Shown here piece after piece: positions 29,625 to 38,057 of a DNA stretch of 64,000 bases; position 1 is the first letter of the stretch; each line of letters begins with the position of its first letter. The notes under the pieces were generated by a model. It did no database searches, was not told the DNA's origin, and worked only from the letters and a program-made list of their open reading frames with translations. Source of the stretch: Halomonas sp. DQ26W (lineage in GTDB: Bacteria; Pseudomonadota; Gammaproteobacteria; Pseudomonadales; Halomonadaceae). Made by a program: the position numbers and the translations under genes. The stretch is taken from positions 1 through 64,000 of the forward strand of contig NZ_QPKI01000020.1 of NCBI RefSeq assembly GCF_003339685.1, given 5' to 3'.

Positions 29625-30493
29625 TCGCCGACTGCACCCGCCTTGGCGTTACGGACATACTCCTCCAGCTCAGAGAAGCCAGGGCGCTCGGCGGTATGTA
29701 GCGCCTTGCGGCCAAACTCCACGGCCAGCTGCGGCGCATAGCCATGCAGGCTGGCCAGCAGCGTGATGCGAATGCACTGCAGCATCTTCTCGGCTTCCTT
29801 GATCTGTCGCTCGATACTGCTGGCGACTGGATTGATGAAGCCGTAACCCATCAGGATGCCGAGGAAGGTACCGACCAGGGCGTGGGCGATCATCTCACCC
29901 ATCTGCTCCGGTCCCGCATCGGCATAGGTCAGCGCCTTGACCACGCCCATGACCGCCGCAACGATGCCGAATGCCGGCATGGCGTCACCCACCTTGGCAA
30001 TGGCATCAGCGGGAATATGCGCTTCCTGCTCGAAGGTCTCGATCTCATGGAGCATCAGCTCATCGATCTCCATGGGGTCCATGCCGCCACTGACCATCAG
30101 GCGCAGATAGTCGGTAAGGAAATCCATGATCATCGGATCTGCCAGGACCCTGGGATGCTCCTGGAACAGGGCACTCTCCTTGGGGTTGTCGATATCCCGT
30201 TCGATGCCGAGCATGCCCTCGCGGCGGATCTTGCCCAGCAGCTTGAATTGCACCGCGAGCAGTTCCATGTACATCGCTTTGTTGTACTTGCGGGTTCGCT
30301 TGAGCTTGGGAAAGATCTTGAAGGTGGCCTTGATCGCCTTACCATTGTTCGCCGCGATGAAAGCGCCCACACCCGCCCCGCCGATCATCAGCAGTTCGGT
30401 CGGCTGGTAGAGCGGACCGAGGAAACCTCCGGCGAGCACATAGCCGCCGAAGACGCAGAGTATGACGACCAGATAGCCAATCAAAATCAGCAC
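29621..30493 (-). CDS. motA: Proton stator subunit MotA
   Basis: MotA, 290 residues, with four membrane helices. I chose the GTG start at 30493: AAGGA lies eight bases upstream and the product then begins MLILIGYLVVILCVFGGYVL, matching E. coli MotA residue for residue at the start. A longer frame to 30547 adds 18 residues outside the family and covers the sigma-28 promoter. Family blocks include LYQPTELLMIGGAGVGAF, NNGKAIKAT and VGDAMPAFGIVAAVMGVV, with the conserved prolines. Confidence 0.96.
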   Translation of the reverse strand: MLILIGYLVVILCVFGGYVLAGGFLGPLYQPTELLMIGGAGVGAFIAANNGKAIKATFKIFPKLKRTRKYNKAMYMELLAVQFKLLGKIRREGMLGIERDIDNPKESALFQEHPRVLADPMIMDFLTDYLRLMVSGGMDPMEIDELMLHEIETFEQEAHIPADAIAKVGDAMPAFGIVAAVMGVVKALTYADAGPEQMGEMIAHALVGTFLGILMGYGFINPVASSIERQIKEAEKMLQCIRITLLASLHGYAPQLAVEFGRKALHTAERPGFSELEEYVRNAKAGAVGE

Positions 30494-30536
30494 AACCGAT
30501 ATCCTTAATAGGAACGCGACTCGTCGATATTCCAGT

Positions 30537-30563
30537 TTATCGGCCAAGCCTGCCTGGACTTAA
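30537..30563 (-). promoter_or_regulatory. Sigma-28 (FliA) promoter for motAB-cheAW
   Basis: On the minus strand TTAAGTCC is followed by 11 bases and GCCGATAA; the -10 half is a perfect consensus. It lies 44 bp upstream of the motA GTG start. Confidence 0.88.
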
Positions 30564-30586
30564 GGCCGATGCCGCAAAAAGCATAA

Positions 30587-30634
30587 GAAAAAACGCGAAA
30601 AACAACGCCGCCCCGGCACAGGGCCGGGGCGGCG
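30587..30634 (-). terminator. Rho-independent terminator after flhDC
   Basis: A perfect 12-bp GC stem (30606-30617 with 30623-30634) and a 5-base loop are followed on the minus strand by a broken U-run of about 17 bases. It ends the flhDC transcript just before the motA promoter. Confidence 0.9.
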
Positions 30635-30692
30635 AAGGGGTCCGGCCAAAGCCGGATGGCGCTAGAAATCTGCCTGCCCCAGCAGCGCTCGG

Positions 30693-31280
30693 TCAGTTGG
30701 CGCACCGCGCAGCGGGCAACTCGACCACCTCGGAAGCCAGCTGTGCCGCCTCTCTTTCGCGACGCTTGCGCGTCTTGCCCGCGCGAGAGGGGGGCATGCA
30801 GATACCGCAGACGTAATCATGGTCCGGCGAGTGGGCATGTGCCACAAAGTTTCCGTTGCATTGGGTGCAGGCCGACAGTTGCAACAGATCGCTCTCGAAG
30901 AATCGCACCAGGGTCCAGGCACGGGTCAGGCCCAGCACCGGCTCGACCTGATCGATGCTCACCTGCTCGCTGTAGAGCCGATAGGCGGTGACGAAGGCTT
31001 GCATTCGCTCACACCGCTGATCTTCTCGCAGGCTGCGGAAAATATTATAGAACAGCGAGGCGTGCACGTTCGGCAGCCAGGTGATGAACCAGTCGGTGGA
31101 GAAAGGCAGCATCCCCTTGGGGGGCGACATGCCACGCACTTCTTTGAACAGTCGTATCAGACGCGCACGACTCAAGTCGGTCTCGGTCTCCAGCACCTGC
31201 AGGCGCGCACCCAGCTCGATCAGTTCGATGGCTAGCTGCACCTGCTGCATTTCCGTGATGAGGCTCTTCTGCTGTGTCAT
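30693..31280 (-). CDS. flhC: Flagellar master regulator FlhC
   Basis: FlhC is the DNA-binding zinc subunit of the FlhD4C2 activator. The 195-residue protein has the QLAIELIELGARLQVLE and RLFKEVRGMSPPKGMLPFS blocks and a four-cysteine zinc site, CTQC near residue 138 and CGIC near 158. The C-terminal tail is basic. Its start overlaps flhD by ATGA. Presence of flhDC, rather than a FleQ-type regulator in the same cluster, points to enteric-style class II control. Confidence 0.95.
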   Translation of the reverse strand: MTQQKSLITEMQQVQLAIELIELGARLQVLETETDLSRARLIRLFKEVRGMSPPKGMLPFSTDWFITWLPNVHASLFYNIFRSLREDQRCERMQAFVTAYRLYSEQVSIDQVEPVLGLTRAWTLVRFFESDLLQLSACTQCNGNFVAHAHSPDHDYVCGICMPPSRAGKTRKRREREAAQLASEVVELPAARCAN

Positions 31281-31609
31281 GCCTCTCCCCCCCGCGCAAT
31301 GGATGCGGTCCCACGCCCTGCCATCAGCAGCGAAGCATGAAACTGCGACAATCCATTGTCACGGGGGTTAGCGACGACTTGACGCAACTGCTCGGCGCCA
31401 TCAAGCCCGAAATGGCACAGCAATTGGTTGGTACGGGCCAACCGAGCCAGTTGGGCGGCACCCAGCGACAGCAGCAGGTGCGCGGTTTCGTCATCGAGTT
31501 TCAAGCGAAACATCGCGGCGGGCCGGTCATCGTTGAGCAGACGCTGTGCCAGCAACAGATAGGCAAGGTTGATTTCCTGAATGTCATCCAGGTGATTCGT
31601 GGTCATCAT
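31277..31609 (-). CDS. flhD: Flagellar master regulator FlhD
   Basis: FlhD, 110 residues from the ATG at 31609, is the partner that assembles with FlhC. It shows the family core EINLAYLLLAQRLLNDDRPAAMFRL and LGAAQLARLARTNQLLCHF. Two adjacent ATGs (31609, 31606) follow AGGGAA; a further upstream ATG at 31666 would add 19 residues that overlap a leader hairpin and are not conserved. A 16-base perfect inverted repeat stands immediately 5' of the ribosome site. Confidence 0.93.
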   Translation of the reverse strand: MMTTNHLDDIQEINLAYLLLAQRLLNDDRPAAMFRLKLDDETAHLLLSLGAAQLARLARTNQLLCHFGLDGAEQLRQVVANPRDNGLSQFHASLLMAGRGTASIARGGEA

Positions 31610-31621
31610 ATCGGTTCCCTG

Positions 31622-31637
31622 CACGCGATTACGCGTG
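31622..31637 (-). promoter_or_regulatory. Inverted repeat in the flhD leader
   Basis: CACGCG-ATTA-CGCGTG is a perfect 6-bp stem with a 4-base loop, 12 bp before the flhD start and next to its AGGGAA. It could be a leader hairpin limiting translation or a protein site. The sequence up to 31937 (about 300 bp) holds no gene and is AT-rich near 31800-31930; I see no certain promoter there. Confidence 0.5.
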
Positions 31638-31937
31638 TCCTTATATTTTTTTATACGTTCTCTCACGAGCGCAGCGACTGCCGATGAAGCGCATCAGCAA
31701 AAGCCGGAACAGCACCCATAAGGACGTGCTTTTCTACGGAACCCATTGTGAGGTTTTGAAACTGCGTTGCCAACCAGCCAAAAGCACTGCACTACCACTG
31801 CCTGTGATCAAGAAAATCATCCCAAGGTTAATTTTGGTAATGAATTTGTCGTAAGGCAAATAAAGGGCGCATTAAGAGATTGACAAACGACAAGGAAAAT
31901 ATTTCTTGTAACACTAAATAACTTTTCTTTACATATT

Positions 31938-32219
31938 TTATCTTTCTTGCTGCGCGTCAGAGAGCTCATAGACCCACACCAGCAGCTCGGCTATGGCCTG
32001 GTAGAGCATCGGCGGAATCCGCTCATCGAGGTCCAGGCCCATCAGCAGCGACACAAGCTCCGGGGCATCATGCACGTAGACCCCCTGACGCTTAGCCTCG
32101 GCCAGAATACGATCGGCCATGTCACCGTAGCCTTTCGCCAGGACCCGAGGCGCATCATCGCCATCACGGTAGGCCAGGGCAATTGCCTGGCGACGTTTCT
32201 CAGGGCCCGGCTCCGTCAT
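31938..32219 (-). CDS. fhlB: FhlB, FlhB C-terminal-domain homologue
   Basis: A 93-residue protein that aligns with the cytosolic export-switch domain of FlhB (compare the flhB product at 15943: AVALQYDEKQMGAPRVVAKG against AIALAYRDGDDAPRVLAKGY here), continuing through DERIPPMLYQAIAELLVWVYEL. It has no membrane part and no NPTH cleavage motif; the chain begins where the post-cleavage fragment would. Such FhlB proteins occur in many bacteria and can substitute for the FlhB C-terminus. Overlaps the preceding fliK-like gene by 20 bp. Confidence 0.85.
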   Translation of the reverse strand: MTEPGPEKRRQAIALAYRDGDDAPRVLAKGYGDMADRILAEAKRQGVYVHDAPELVSLLMGLDLDERIPPMLYQAIAELLVWVYELSDAQQER

Positions 32220-33510
32220 CGGAGACCTCCTCGTGCACTAGCCGGGTAGCGATGAGCACCTTCGTCAAGCCGGCGGCTCTCAACCGCTCCTCGAGCTTGG
32301 CGACGCCTCCCTGCAGAGTGGCCAATATGGCATCGTCGTGTACCTTCAACTCCAGCCTGACATCGCTGTCTCGCAGCCACATCGCTACGCGGATGTCACC
32401 AAGGCTAGGCACCCTGAGCTGGAGCTCGGAGTGCCAGGTTTCCGGCTGCGCATCACTGTCATCGCCACCCTCTTCCTCTTCACCGTGTCGCCTGGCGCCG
32501 GCAGGCAGCTGCACCATCAACGCCATGAAAATGCCCGACCAGACATCTCCCTCCCAGCGCAGCATCGGTGTCACCAGCATTTCCAACTGGTGTCGCACCA
32601 CACCCTGGAGGCTCTCATGTACCGCCTCGCCACCTGCCGGCCGCAGCCGAGCCTGGCTATCGCCCGCCTCACGCCCGGCGATAGCCTCGGCGCCGGCGAG
32701 TTGCCCCAGAGCGGCGGCGCCACGCCCGGTGGTGGCCGTGTCGCGCAGTGGCGAAGCCGTGTTTTGCATGGCGTCACTAGCCCCTGGGACTCCCCCTGCC
32801 CCGCCAGGTAGTGCGCCGGTAGCAGCATACGTGCCGGCCTGGGCTGCCTGGCCTTGAGCAGGCCCGCTACCGGCAGCCAGCGATGGTGACAGCGTGCCGG
32901 GCACAGCGGCGAACAGGGTCCCCGGAGCTGTCGGTCCGGTGGCAGCTCGAGCATCCGGGGCCGTTGCAGCGGGAGCCGTGGACGCCGGTGAAAAGCGCAG
33001 GGTTCGCCACATCTGTGGCTCACGCTCCAACTGCTGGCGGGTGACTTCACCACGATACCAGCGCGACAGATGGGATTCGTAGAACAGCCCGCTGTCGCGC
33101 ACACCGGCCTGCAGCCGGCTCGCCAGCGTCGTCGCACTCGGCGCCTCGTCCAGCGCCATCAACGGCGAAGGGCTGCTGAGCACCGATGGTGGCGCCGGAT
33201 AGCGTACCAATAAATCGGCAATGGTTCGTGCAGAAGGGCTGAAGTGGGTCTGGATGGAAGCAGGCGGGCGGGCGGCATCTGCCTGGCCGGGAGGCGCCTC
33301 ACCTCGCTGTTGCGGCGAGGAGGCACCGGGCAACGGTGTCGTGGCGGGGCGGCGCCCCTCCAGCCGCGAATCGCTGTGTAACGCTCGGGGGCCCTCTCCC
33401 GGGTCGACGGCGCGAACCGGCTCGTTCAGGTCACGAAGCGGCGCCGTATCGACACGCTTACCCAACACCTGATGGAGCAGCGTATCCAGTAGTGGCGTGA
33501 TGCCACTCAC
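32200..33510 (-). CDS. Second FliK-like hook-length/export control protein
   Basis: A 436-residue protein with a long Ala/Pro/Gly-rich disordered part (about 1-300) and a C-terminal globular domain typical of the FliK hook-length family: TWHSELQLRVPSLGDIRVAMWL, then LELKVHDDAILATLQGGVAKLEERLRAAGL. It starts with GTG overlapping the fliT-like stop. A conventional fliK lies at 61046, so this is a second family member; it pairs with fhlB, an arrangement also seen in betaproteobacteria. It may measure or switch a later stage of export, but this is inferred. Confidence 0.78.
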   Translation of the reverse strand: MSGITPLLDTLLHQVLGKRVDTAPLRDLNEPVRAVDPGEGPRALHSDSRLEGRRPATTPLPGASSPQQRGEAPPGQADAARPPASIQTHFSPSARTIADLLVRYPAPPSVLSSPSPLMALDEAPSATTLASRLQAGVRDSGLFYESHLSRWYRGEVTRQQLEREPQMWRTLRFSPASTAPAATAPDARAATGPTAPGTLFAAVPGTLSPSLAAGSGPAQGQAAQAGTYAATGALPGGAGGVPGASDAMQNTASPLRDTATTGRGAAALGQLAGAEAIAGREAGDSQARLRPAGGEAVHESLQGVVRHQLEMLVTPMLRWEGDVWSGIFMALMVQLPAGARRHGEEEEGGDDSDAQPETWHSELQLRVPSLGDIRVAMWLRDSDVRLELKVHDDAILATLQGGVAKLEERLRAAGLTKVLIATRLVHEEVSDDGAGP

Positions 33511-33899
33511 GAGATTCCCTGGCCGAAGTCATCGGAGGCGCTAGCCACTGACGAGGCCTGCCTGCCATAGCTGCGATGCAGCTCACGCTTTCGGCGCGTG
33601 CTGCCCATCAGTTGGCCCAGCTCATCGCGGCGCATCATCAGTTGCTCGCGAATCGCCATGTCATCGGCCAGGATCGACTCAAGCAACTCGGCCTTGCGCT
33701 CCGCATCGCTGTCACTCAGCGGCGCTTCGGCATCGAGCCGCCTAAGCCGTTCCGCCAGTTGCAGATAGTCGGTTTGCCGCTTGATCAACGTCTCCCACTC
33801 GCCGCTGCGTGCCAGCTCTAGCATTACCGCCACCTGCTTTTGCAACTGAGCGTAGCCGGCGATCACCGCTTCTGGACCACCGGCATTCGTCTTCATCAT
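33507..33899 (-). CDS. fliT: FliT-like export chaperone
   Basis: A 130-residue, mostly helical protein right after fliS. Its pattern (Y..LQKQVAVMLELARSGEWETLIKRQTDYLQLAERLRRL, then ESILADDMAIREQLMMRRDELGQLM) fits FliT, the chaperone of the FliD cap that in enterics also restrains FlhDC. Sequence conservation in this family is weak, so gene order fliD-fliS-fliT is the main support. Start is ATG 33899, just past the fliS stop. Confidence 0.72.
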   Translation of the reverse strand: MMKTNAGGPEAVIAGYAQLQKQVAVMLELARSGEWETLIKRQTDYLQLAERLRRLDAEAPLSDSDAERKAELLESILADDMAIREQLMMRRDELGQLMGSTRRKRELHRSYGRQASSVASASDDFGQGIS

Positions 33900-33900
33900 G

Positions 33901-34320
33901 TCAGCCCTGCGCCCCGTTGTTGCCGATTTCGCGCCACGCCGAGGCGATGTCCTCAAGCAACTGCTCGGCCTGGTCGAGACTCTCCTGATCGTTATGCAGG
34001 TTCGCCGCCAGCAGCAGCCGGGCGGTATAGTCATACAACGACCCGAGGCGCTCGGCGATCTCGCCGCCCTTCTCGGTATCCAGCGCCGCCAGGAGGCCAT
34101 TGTTGACGATATCCAGCGCCTTGGAGATGGCCTTGCCCTTCTCCGCGATATTACCGGCCTGCATGTGGATGCGGGCGGCGCGCACGGCCCCCTGGGCGCC
34201 GTCGAACAGCATCACGATCAACTGATGCGGGCTTGCCGACATCACGCCGCTCTCCACGCCGACCCGGGCATAGGCCCCGGCCCCGCGGCCATAGGCGGCA
34301 GCTCCTCGTATGGTACTCAT
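33901..34320 (-). CDS. fliS: Flagellin export chaperone FliS
   Basis: FliS binds the C-terminus of flagellin and keeps it unfolded for export. The 139-residue protein has the family core AYARVGVESGVMSASPHQLIVMLFDGAQGAVRAA and KALDIVNNGLLAALDTEKGGEIAERLGSLYDY. The ATG at 34320 opening MSTIRGAAAYGRG is preceded by AGGAG; longer readings are not conserved. Located 78 bp after fliD. Confidence 0.94.
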   Translation of the reverse strand: MSTIRGAAAYGRGAGAYARVGVESGVMSASPHQLIVMLFDGAQGAVRAARIHMQAGNIAEKGKAISKALDIVNNGLLAALDTEKGGEIAERLGSLYDYTARLLLAANLHNDQESLDQAEQLLEDIASAWREIGNNGAQG

Positions 34321-34398
34321 GGCAGTCATTCTCCTGTCGTGGTCGACTGTCGTGATATGAGACCGGCCGGGCAAAAACACCCTGACTCCGTCAGCCGA

Positions 34399-35766
34399 TT
34401 ATTTCTTGCGCCCCAACTGAGCGTTCATCATGTCGAACTGCTGGAACAGATAGTCACTGGTCTGGTTCATGGTGGCGATCATGCTGTCCAGTTGGCCGAA
34501 CTGGATCCGATAGCGGTCGATGGTTTTCTCGATGCTGCGCTCCATGCGCTCGAAGCGGTCGGCCAAACTGCTGAGGCGCGACTCAAGACCGCGCTTGGCG
34601 TTGTTCAGCAGACCTCGATCGCCGAGCATTTGATCCAGCGACTGGTTGAGCTTGCCGGCCATGCCGCCGGCCTTGTCCTGGCCGGCGAAGAAAGCTGACA
34701 GCGCCCCGGGCTGATTGGCGACGATGTCGCTCAGGCGATCCTCATCGAGCTTGAGGGTGCCGTCACGCTGCAGCTTGATACCGAGATCCGACAGCATGCG
34801 CAGCTCGCCTTCGCCCACACCGCCGTTCAGCACGCTGCGCATCCGGTTTTCTACGGTGCGCAGCGTGCTGTCACCCAGCAGTTCGCCCGCATCCCCGGTG
34901 TCGGCATTGAATTTCGTCAATCCGCTGATTGTGCCGCGCATGTCGTTGTAGGCCTTGACGAAACCGCTGACGGCCTCACGAATCGCCAGAGTGTTTCGCT
35001 CCACAACGACGGTGACAGAAGACCCTTCGGCAGTCGTTTCGGTAAGGTCTAGCGTCACCCCCTGGATGGCGCCCTTCACCTGGTTGGATTGACTGACGAT
35101 ATCAATACCGTTGACCTTCAGCTGAGCATCCTGGGCGGTGACAACAGGCTCTACGGCGAAGGCCAGCTTGCCGGCCAGGTCGCCTTCGATGCTGTCGATC
35201 TCTACCGCTGACTCCGTACCGGTCTTGTCGGAGGTGATCACGAGCCGGTACGGCTCACCGCTGCCGTCATTGACAATAGATGCCGTCACGCCGGACTTGC
35301 TTTCATTGATTGCATTACGGATGTCATTCAATGAGCTTTTTCCCGGCTCAAGGATAATGCTCAAAGGCTCGCCATTGCCGAGTTTCAACGAAATCGTACC
35401 CGCCCCTAACTGCTCCTCCCGGTCAGCCACTCCGACTGAAGCGATGCTCTGGGCACGCGCCAGCTGCGTGACGGCAACATCAAAGCGTCCGGGCTGGGCA
35501 TCGGCGCCAGCTGCCGCCTTCACGCCGCTCCCCGTCACACTACTGCCCACGCTCTGGAAGAACTTGGCATCATTGAGCTTGGTTGCCGCGCTCTGGAAGG
35601 TCGCCAGGACGCCCTGCAGCTTGCCATAGGCCGAGATCCTGGCCTGATGGCTTTTCTGCTGCAGCTTGATCGGCTCGAGCTTGCCACGCTCAGCGACATT
35701 GAGCTGATCCAGAAGTCCGTTCAGGTCGAGCCCTGACCCGATACCCAGTGACGTGATTGTGGTCAT
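34399..35766 (-). CDS. fliD: Filament cap protein FliD (copy 1)
   Basis: FliD forms the cap at the filament tip. The 455-residue protein has the N-terminal coiled region TITSLGIGSGLDLNGLLDQLN, a variable middle, and a C-terminal coiled region ending RYRIQFGQLDSMIATMNQTSDYLFQQFDMMNAQLG. The ATG at 35766 follows AAAGGAA. It heads fliD-fliS-fliT-fliK2-fhlB with a sigma-28 promoter 88 bp upstream. A second fliD lies at 50190; the two share start and end blocks but differ in the middle. Confidence 0.95.
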   Translation of the reverse strand: MTTITSLGIGSGLDLNGLLDQLNVAERGKLEPIKLQQKSHQARISAYGKLQGVLATFQSAATKLNDAKFFQSVGSSVTGSGVKAAAGADAQPGRFDVAVTQLARAQSIASVGVADREEQLGAGTISLKLGNGEPLSIILEPGKSSLNDIRNAINESKSGVTASIVNDGSGEPYRLVITSDKTGTESAVEIDSIEGDLAGKLAFAVEPVVTAQDAQLKVNGIDIVSQSNQVKGAIQGVTLDLTETTAEGSSVTVVVERNTLAIREAVSGFVKAYNDMRGTISGLTKFNADTGDAGELLGDSTLRTVENRMRSVLNGGVGEGELRMLSDLGIKLQRDGTLKLDEDRLSDIVANQPGALSAFFAGQDKAGGMAGKLNQSLDQMLGDRGLLNNAKRGLESRLSSLADRFERMERSIEKTIDRYRIQFGQLDSMIATMNQTSDYLFQQFDMMNAQLGRKK

Positions 35767-35853
35767 GATGGTTCCTTTGTCATCCCGGCTATTCTGCCAG
35801 GCCCGGCGCCAGGGGTTCTGGCGAAAAGCCCGCAACCTTGGGGTTATTTCCCT

Positions 35854-35880
35854 TCATCGGCAAAACGGCCGACAACTTTA
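35854..35880 (-). promoter_or_regulatory. Sigma-28 (FliA) promoter for fliDST
   Basis: Minus strand TAAAGTTG, 11 bases, GCCGATGA; close FliA match, 88 bp before the fliD start. Confidence 0.9.
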
Positions 35881-35938
35881 ATGGTAGGCCAAACCGTCAA
35901 TGGCATGTCGCGCCTGACACCCGGCGGCTACGCCATGT

Positions 35939-37618
35939 TCAGGTCGAGATGGGGATTTCTTCGATGGGCTCGCCCAGCCGGGCTATCACATTGCCGCGCA
36001 ACACCTCGCCGAGCGCCTCGCCCGGAGGCTCCAAGGCGTCGGTGAGCTGTACCTGGAACGGCTTGCCCTGCTGGTCGAGCCGCTGAATCCATGCCATATC
36101 GCCATTGGCAAAGCGCACCAGCGAACCGATCGGCCGCAAGCCGAAACACTGGATATAGCGCTTAACCCAGCGCGGATCGAACTGACTGGGATGGCTGAGC
36201 AAGTGCCGATACACGGCATCGATGCGCCAGGCCGGGCGGTCGGGACGGTCGCGACGCATGGCGTCGACCACGTCCACGACCGCGCTCATGCGGGAGAGCT
36301 CCTGTAATCGGTCGCCACCATGCCCGGCCGGGTAACCGCTGCCGTCAAGGCGCTCGTTGATCCCTTCCACCACCGCCTTGACCACGCCTGCGGAGAGCCA
36401 TTGGCAACCGGCCAAGGCTCTCATCAGTAACGGCACATGCATCTGCAGTTGGGCGTAGCCGCCCGCATCGAGTGAGGCGGCCGACAGCAAGTCGCAGGAC
36501 ACCAGCCCTTTTCCCAGGTCATGCACCATGGCGCTGGACGCCAGGGCCTTACGTACATCACGCGCCAGCGTACTGCCATTCACAAGGGCCACAATGTGCA
36601 CGGCCACGGCGAGCCCATGGCGGACCAGCAAAGGCTCACGGCCAAGACAGCGGGTCGCGAACAGCAGCGCCTCCATGTCCTCATCGGCCAGCATCAACAA
36701 CATGTCGGCATGCCGGGAAAGCTGGACCGAGTCGATACCACCCCCTTGCTGCAACTCCAGCAACTGGGCGTCCAAGTAACCGGCCACCCGCGTCAGGCGA
36801 CGCGCCATGGGGGTGGGATAGCTCAGCAGGTTGCGCCGACCCACCCGTACCGAGGCGGCCGCTTGCCCCTGGAAGAGCATGGAGGGTCGGCGTCCGACAT
36901 CCGCCTCTTCCGCATGGCGCAACGACTCGCGTTCGATCTCGTGCACGAAAAACCACAGCTTGCGTTCCTGCTCGGCATTGCAGCCTTCGAATCGAAAGCC
37001 GACACGCATCGTCTGACGGTCACTATCGGCGACGGTATGACAGGCAGTTGCCTTGACCACGAAACGTGTGCCGTTGGGAAAACAGAGTTCGATCTCGATT
37101 GGTGCCGCCGAAGAGAGCAGCGTCGCGGCAGAGGCCGGCAACTCGAGTTGGCACCCCTGCTGGGAAAGATCCTTGAGGTCGCCCTGAACGGTCGCCCCGG
37201 CTTCGCCGCGCAGGATGGCTCCCACCTCCATGCCCAGCCGAAGCCGAGCCCGAAACGCCTCGCGGCGCTGCATCTCCTCAAGATAGAGAGGGTATTCGCA
37301 GTGGAAGACCACCCTGCCGTCGACGATTTCGCTATCCACCGTCTTGAGCAACGGTGTGCGCACGATCTTGCCCTGAATCTGGCCCAACAGGCGAAAGCCC
37401 AGCCCCCGCTTGAGTTCACCGCCGATCTCACGCACTGCAGTGATATCCATAACCAGCGATTTCGCCGGAACCTGCTCCATCAGCACCACCGGAAGTGGTG
37501 TACTCTCGGGCTGGTCGAGCAGCAGCGATGCTCCACCCGGCTGGATCAACGCATCCAGCAGTGATTCGATGTCGGCCGGATTGCCGACTCGAACAAAGTC
37601 TTCTTGTGCCTGCGCCAT
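35939..37618 (-). CDS. PilZ (YcgR-like) and HD-GYP fusion
   Basis: A 559-residue cytoplasmic protein joining two c-di-GMP modules. Residues 1-115 resemble the YcgR N-terminal domain of flagellar brakes. A PilZ domain (about 116-235) has the c-di-GMP residues R119-x3-R123 and D150-x-S-x-x-G155. Residues 300-500 form an HD-GYP phosphodiesterase-like domain: HD is present at 366-367 in MVHDLGKG and GYP at 428-430, but the usual HHE before it reads INE (420-422). Loss of both histidines suggests weak or no hydrolysis. Its place beside fliD suggests control of the motor. The gene follows a degenerate PAS segment. Confidence 0.85.
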   Translation of the reverse strand: MAQAQEDFVRVGNPADIESLLDALIQPGGASLLLDQPESTPLPVVLMEQVPAKSLVMDITAVREIGGELKRGLGFRLLGQIQGKIVRTPLLKTVDSEIVDGRVVFHCEYPLYLEEMQRREAFRARLRLGMEVGAILRGEAGATVQGDLKDLSQQGCQLELPASAATLLSSAAPIEIELCFPNGTRFVVKATACHTVADSDRQTMRVGFRFEGCNAEQERKLWFFVHEIERESLRHAEEADVGRRPSMLFQGQAAASVRVGRRNLLSYPTPMARRLTRVAGYLDAQLLELQQGGGIDSVQLSRHADMLLMLADEDMEALLFATRCLGREPLLVRHGLAVAVHIVALVNGSTLARDVRKALASSAMVHDLGKGLVSCDLLSAASLDAGGYAQLQMHVPLLMRALAGCQWLSAGVVKAVVEGINERLDGSGYPAGHGGDRLQELSRMSAVVDVVDAMRRDRPDRPAWRIDAVYRHLLSHPSQFDPRWVKRYIQCFGLRPIGSLVRFANGDMAWIQRLDQQGKPFQVQLTDALEPPGEALGEVLRGNVIARLGEPIEEIPIST

Positions 37619-37664
37619 CCTTGCCTCTTATGCATGGTAAAGAGCCTCACCTCGCAGGACGTGC

Positions 37665-37860
37665 ATTCGGAAATGTCATGCTGCAAGCCAACGAAGTGCG
37701 CCAGCACGCCTGTCGGATCGCGCACCGGCGCCAGGTAGAGGTTGTTCCAGAAAAGCGAACCATCCTTGCAACAGTTGCATAGAGCGACGTCCAACTCCGT
37801 GCATCCGGCCAGGGCATGACGAACCGGTCAATGGCATCGGGGTCGGCTTCACAGCTTCTT
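37665..37860 (-). pseudogene. Relic of a PAS (LOV-like) domain gene
   Basis: On the minus strand, ADPDAIDRF reads in one frame and, after a one-base slip near 37820, HALAGCTELDVALCNC then DGSLFWNNLYLAPVRDPTGV and HFVGLQHDISE in another. Together they match the second half of a PAS/LOV domain (where NYRKDGTPFWN and HFVGVQRDIT are usual). The first half upstream is not readable in any frame and stops occur. I take it as the remains of a sensor gene. The surrounding 37.87-38.05 kb shows no gene. Confidence 0.6.
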
Positions 37861-38057
37861 CGCCCCCTGTCCGCGAATGACGCCTGATAGCAGGTCTATC
37901 GGCAGCGAGGCAAAACTCTTGAGGCCCCGTTGCAACCAGCCTTTCGAAGGTTGGGAAGCCGGCGTACCAATCGAGAGGGCCGATCGTCAAGCGCGGATCA
38001 TCCATAACGCGGGAGAAACGCTGGAGATACGCTGGAGAAAGGGAAGAGACGCCCGCG

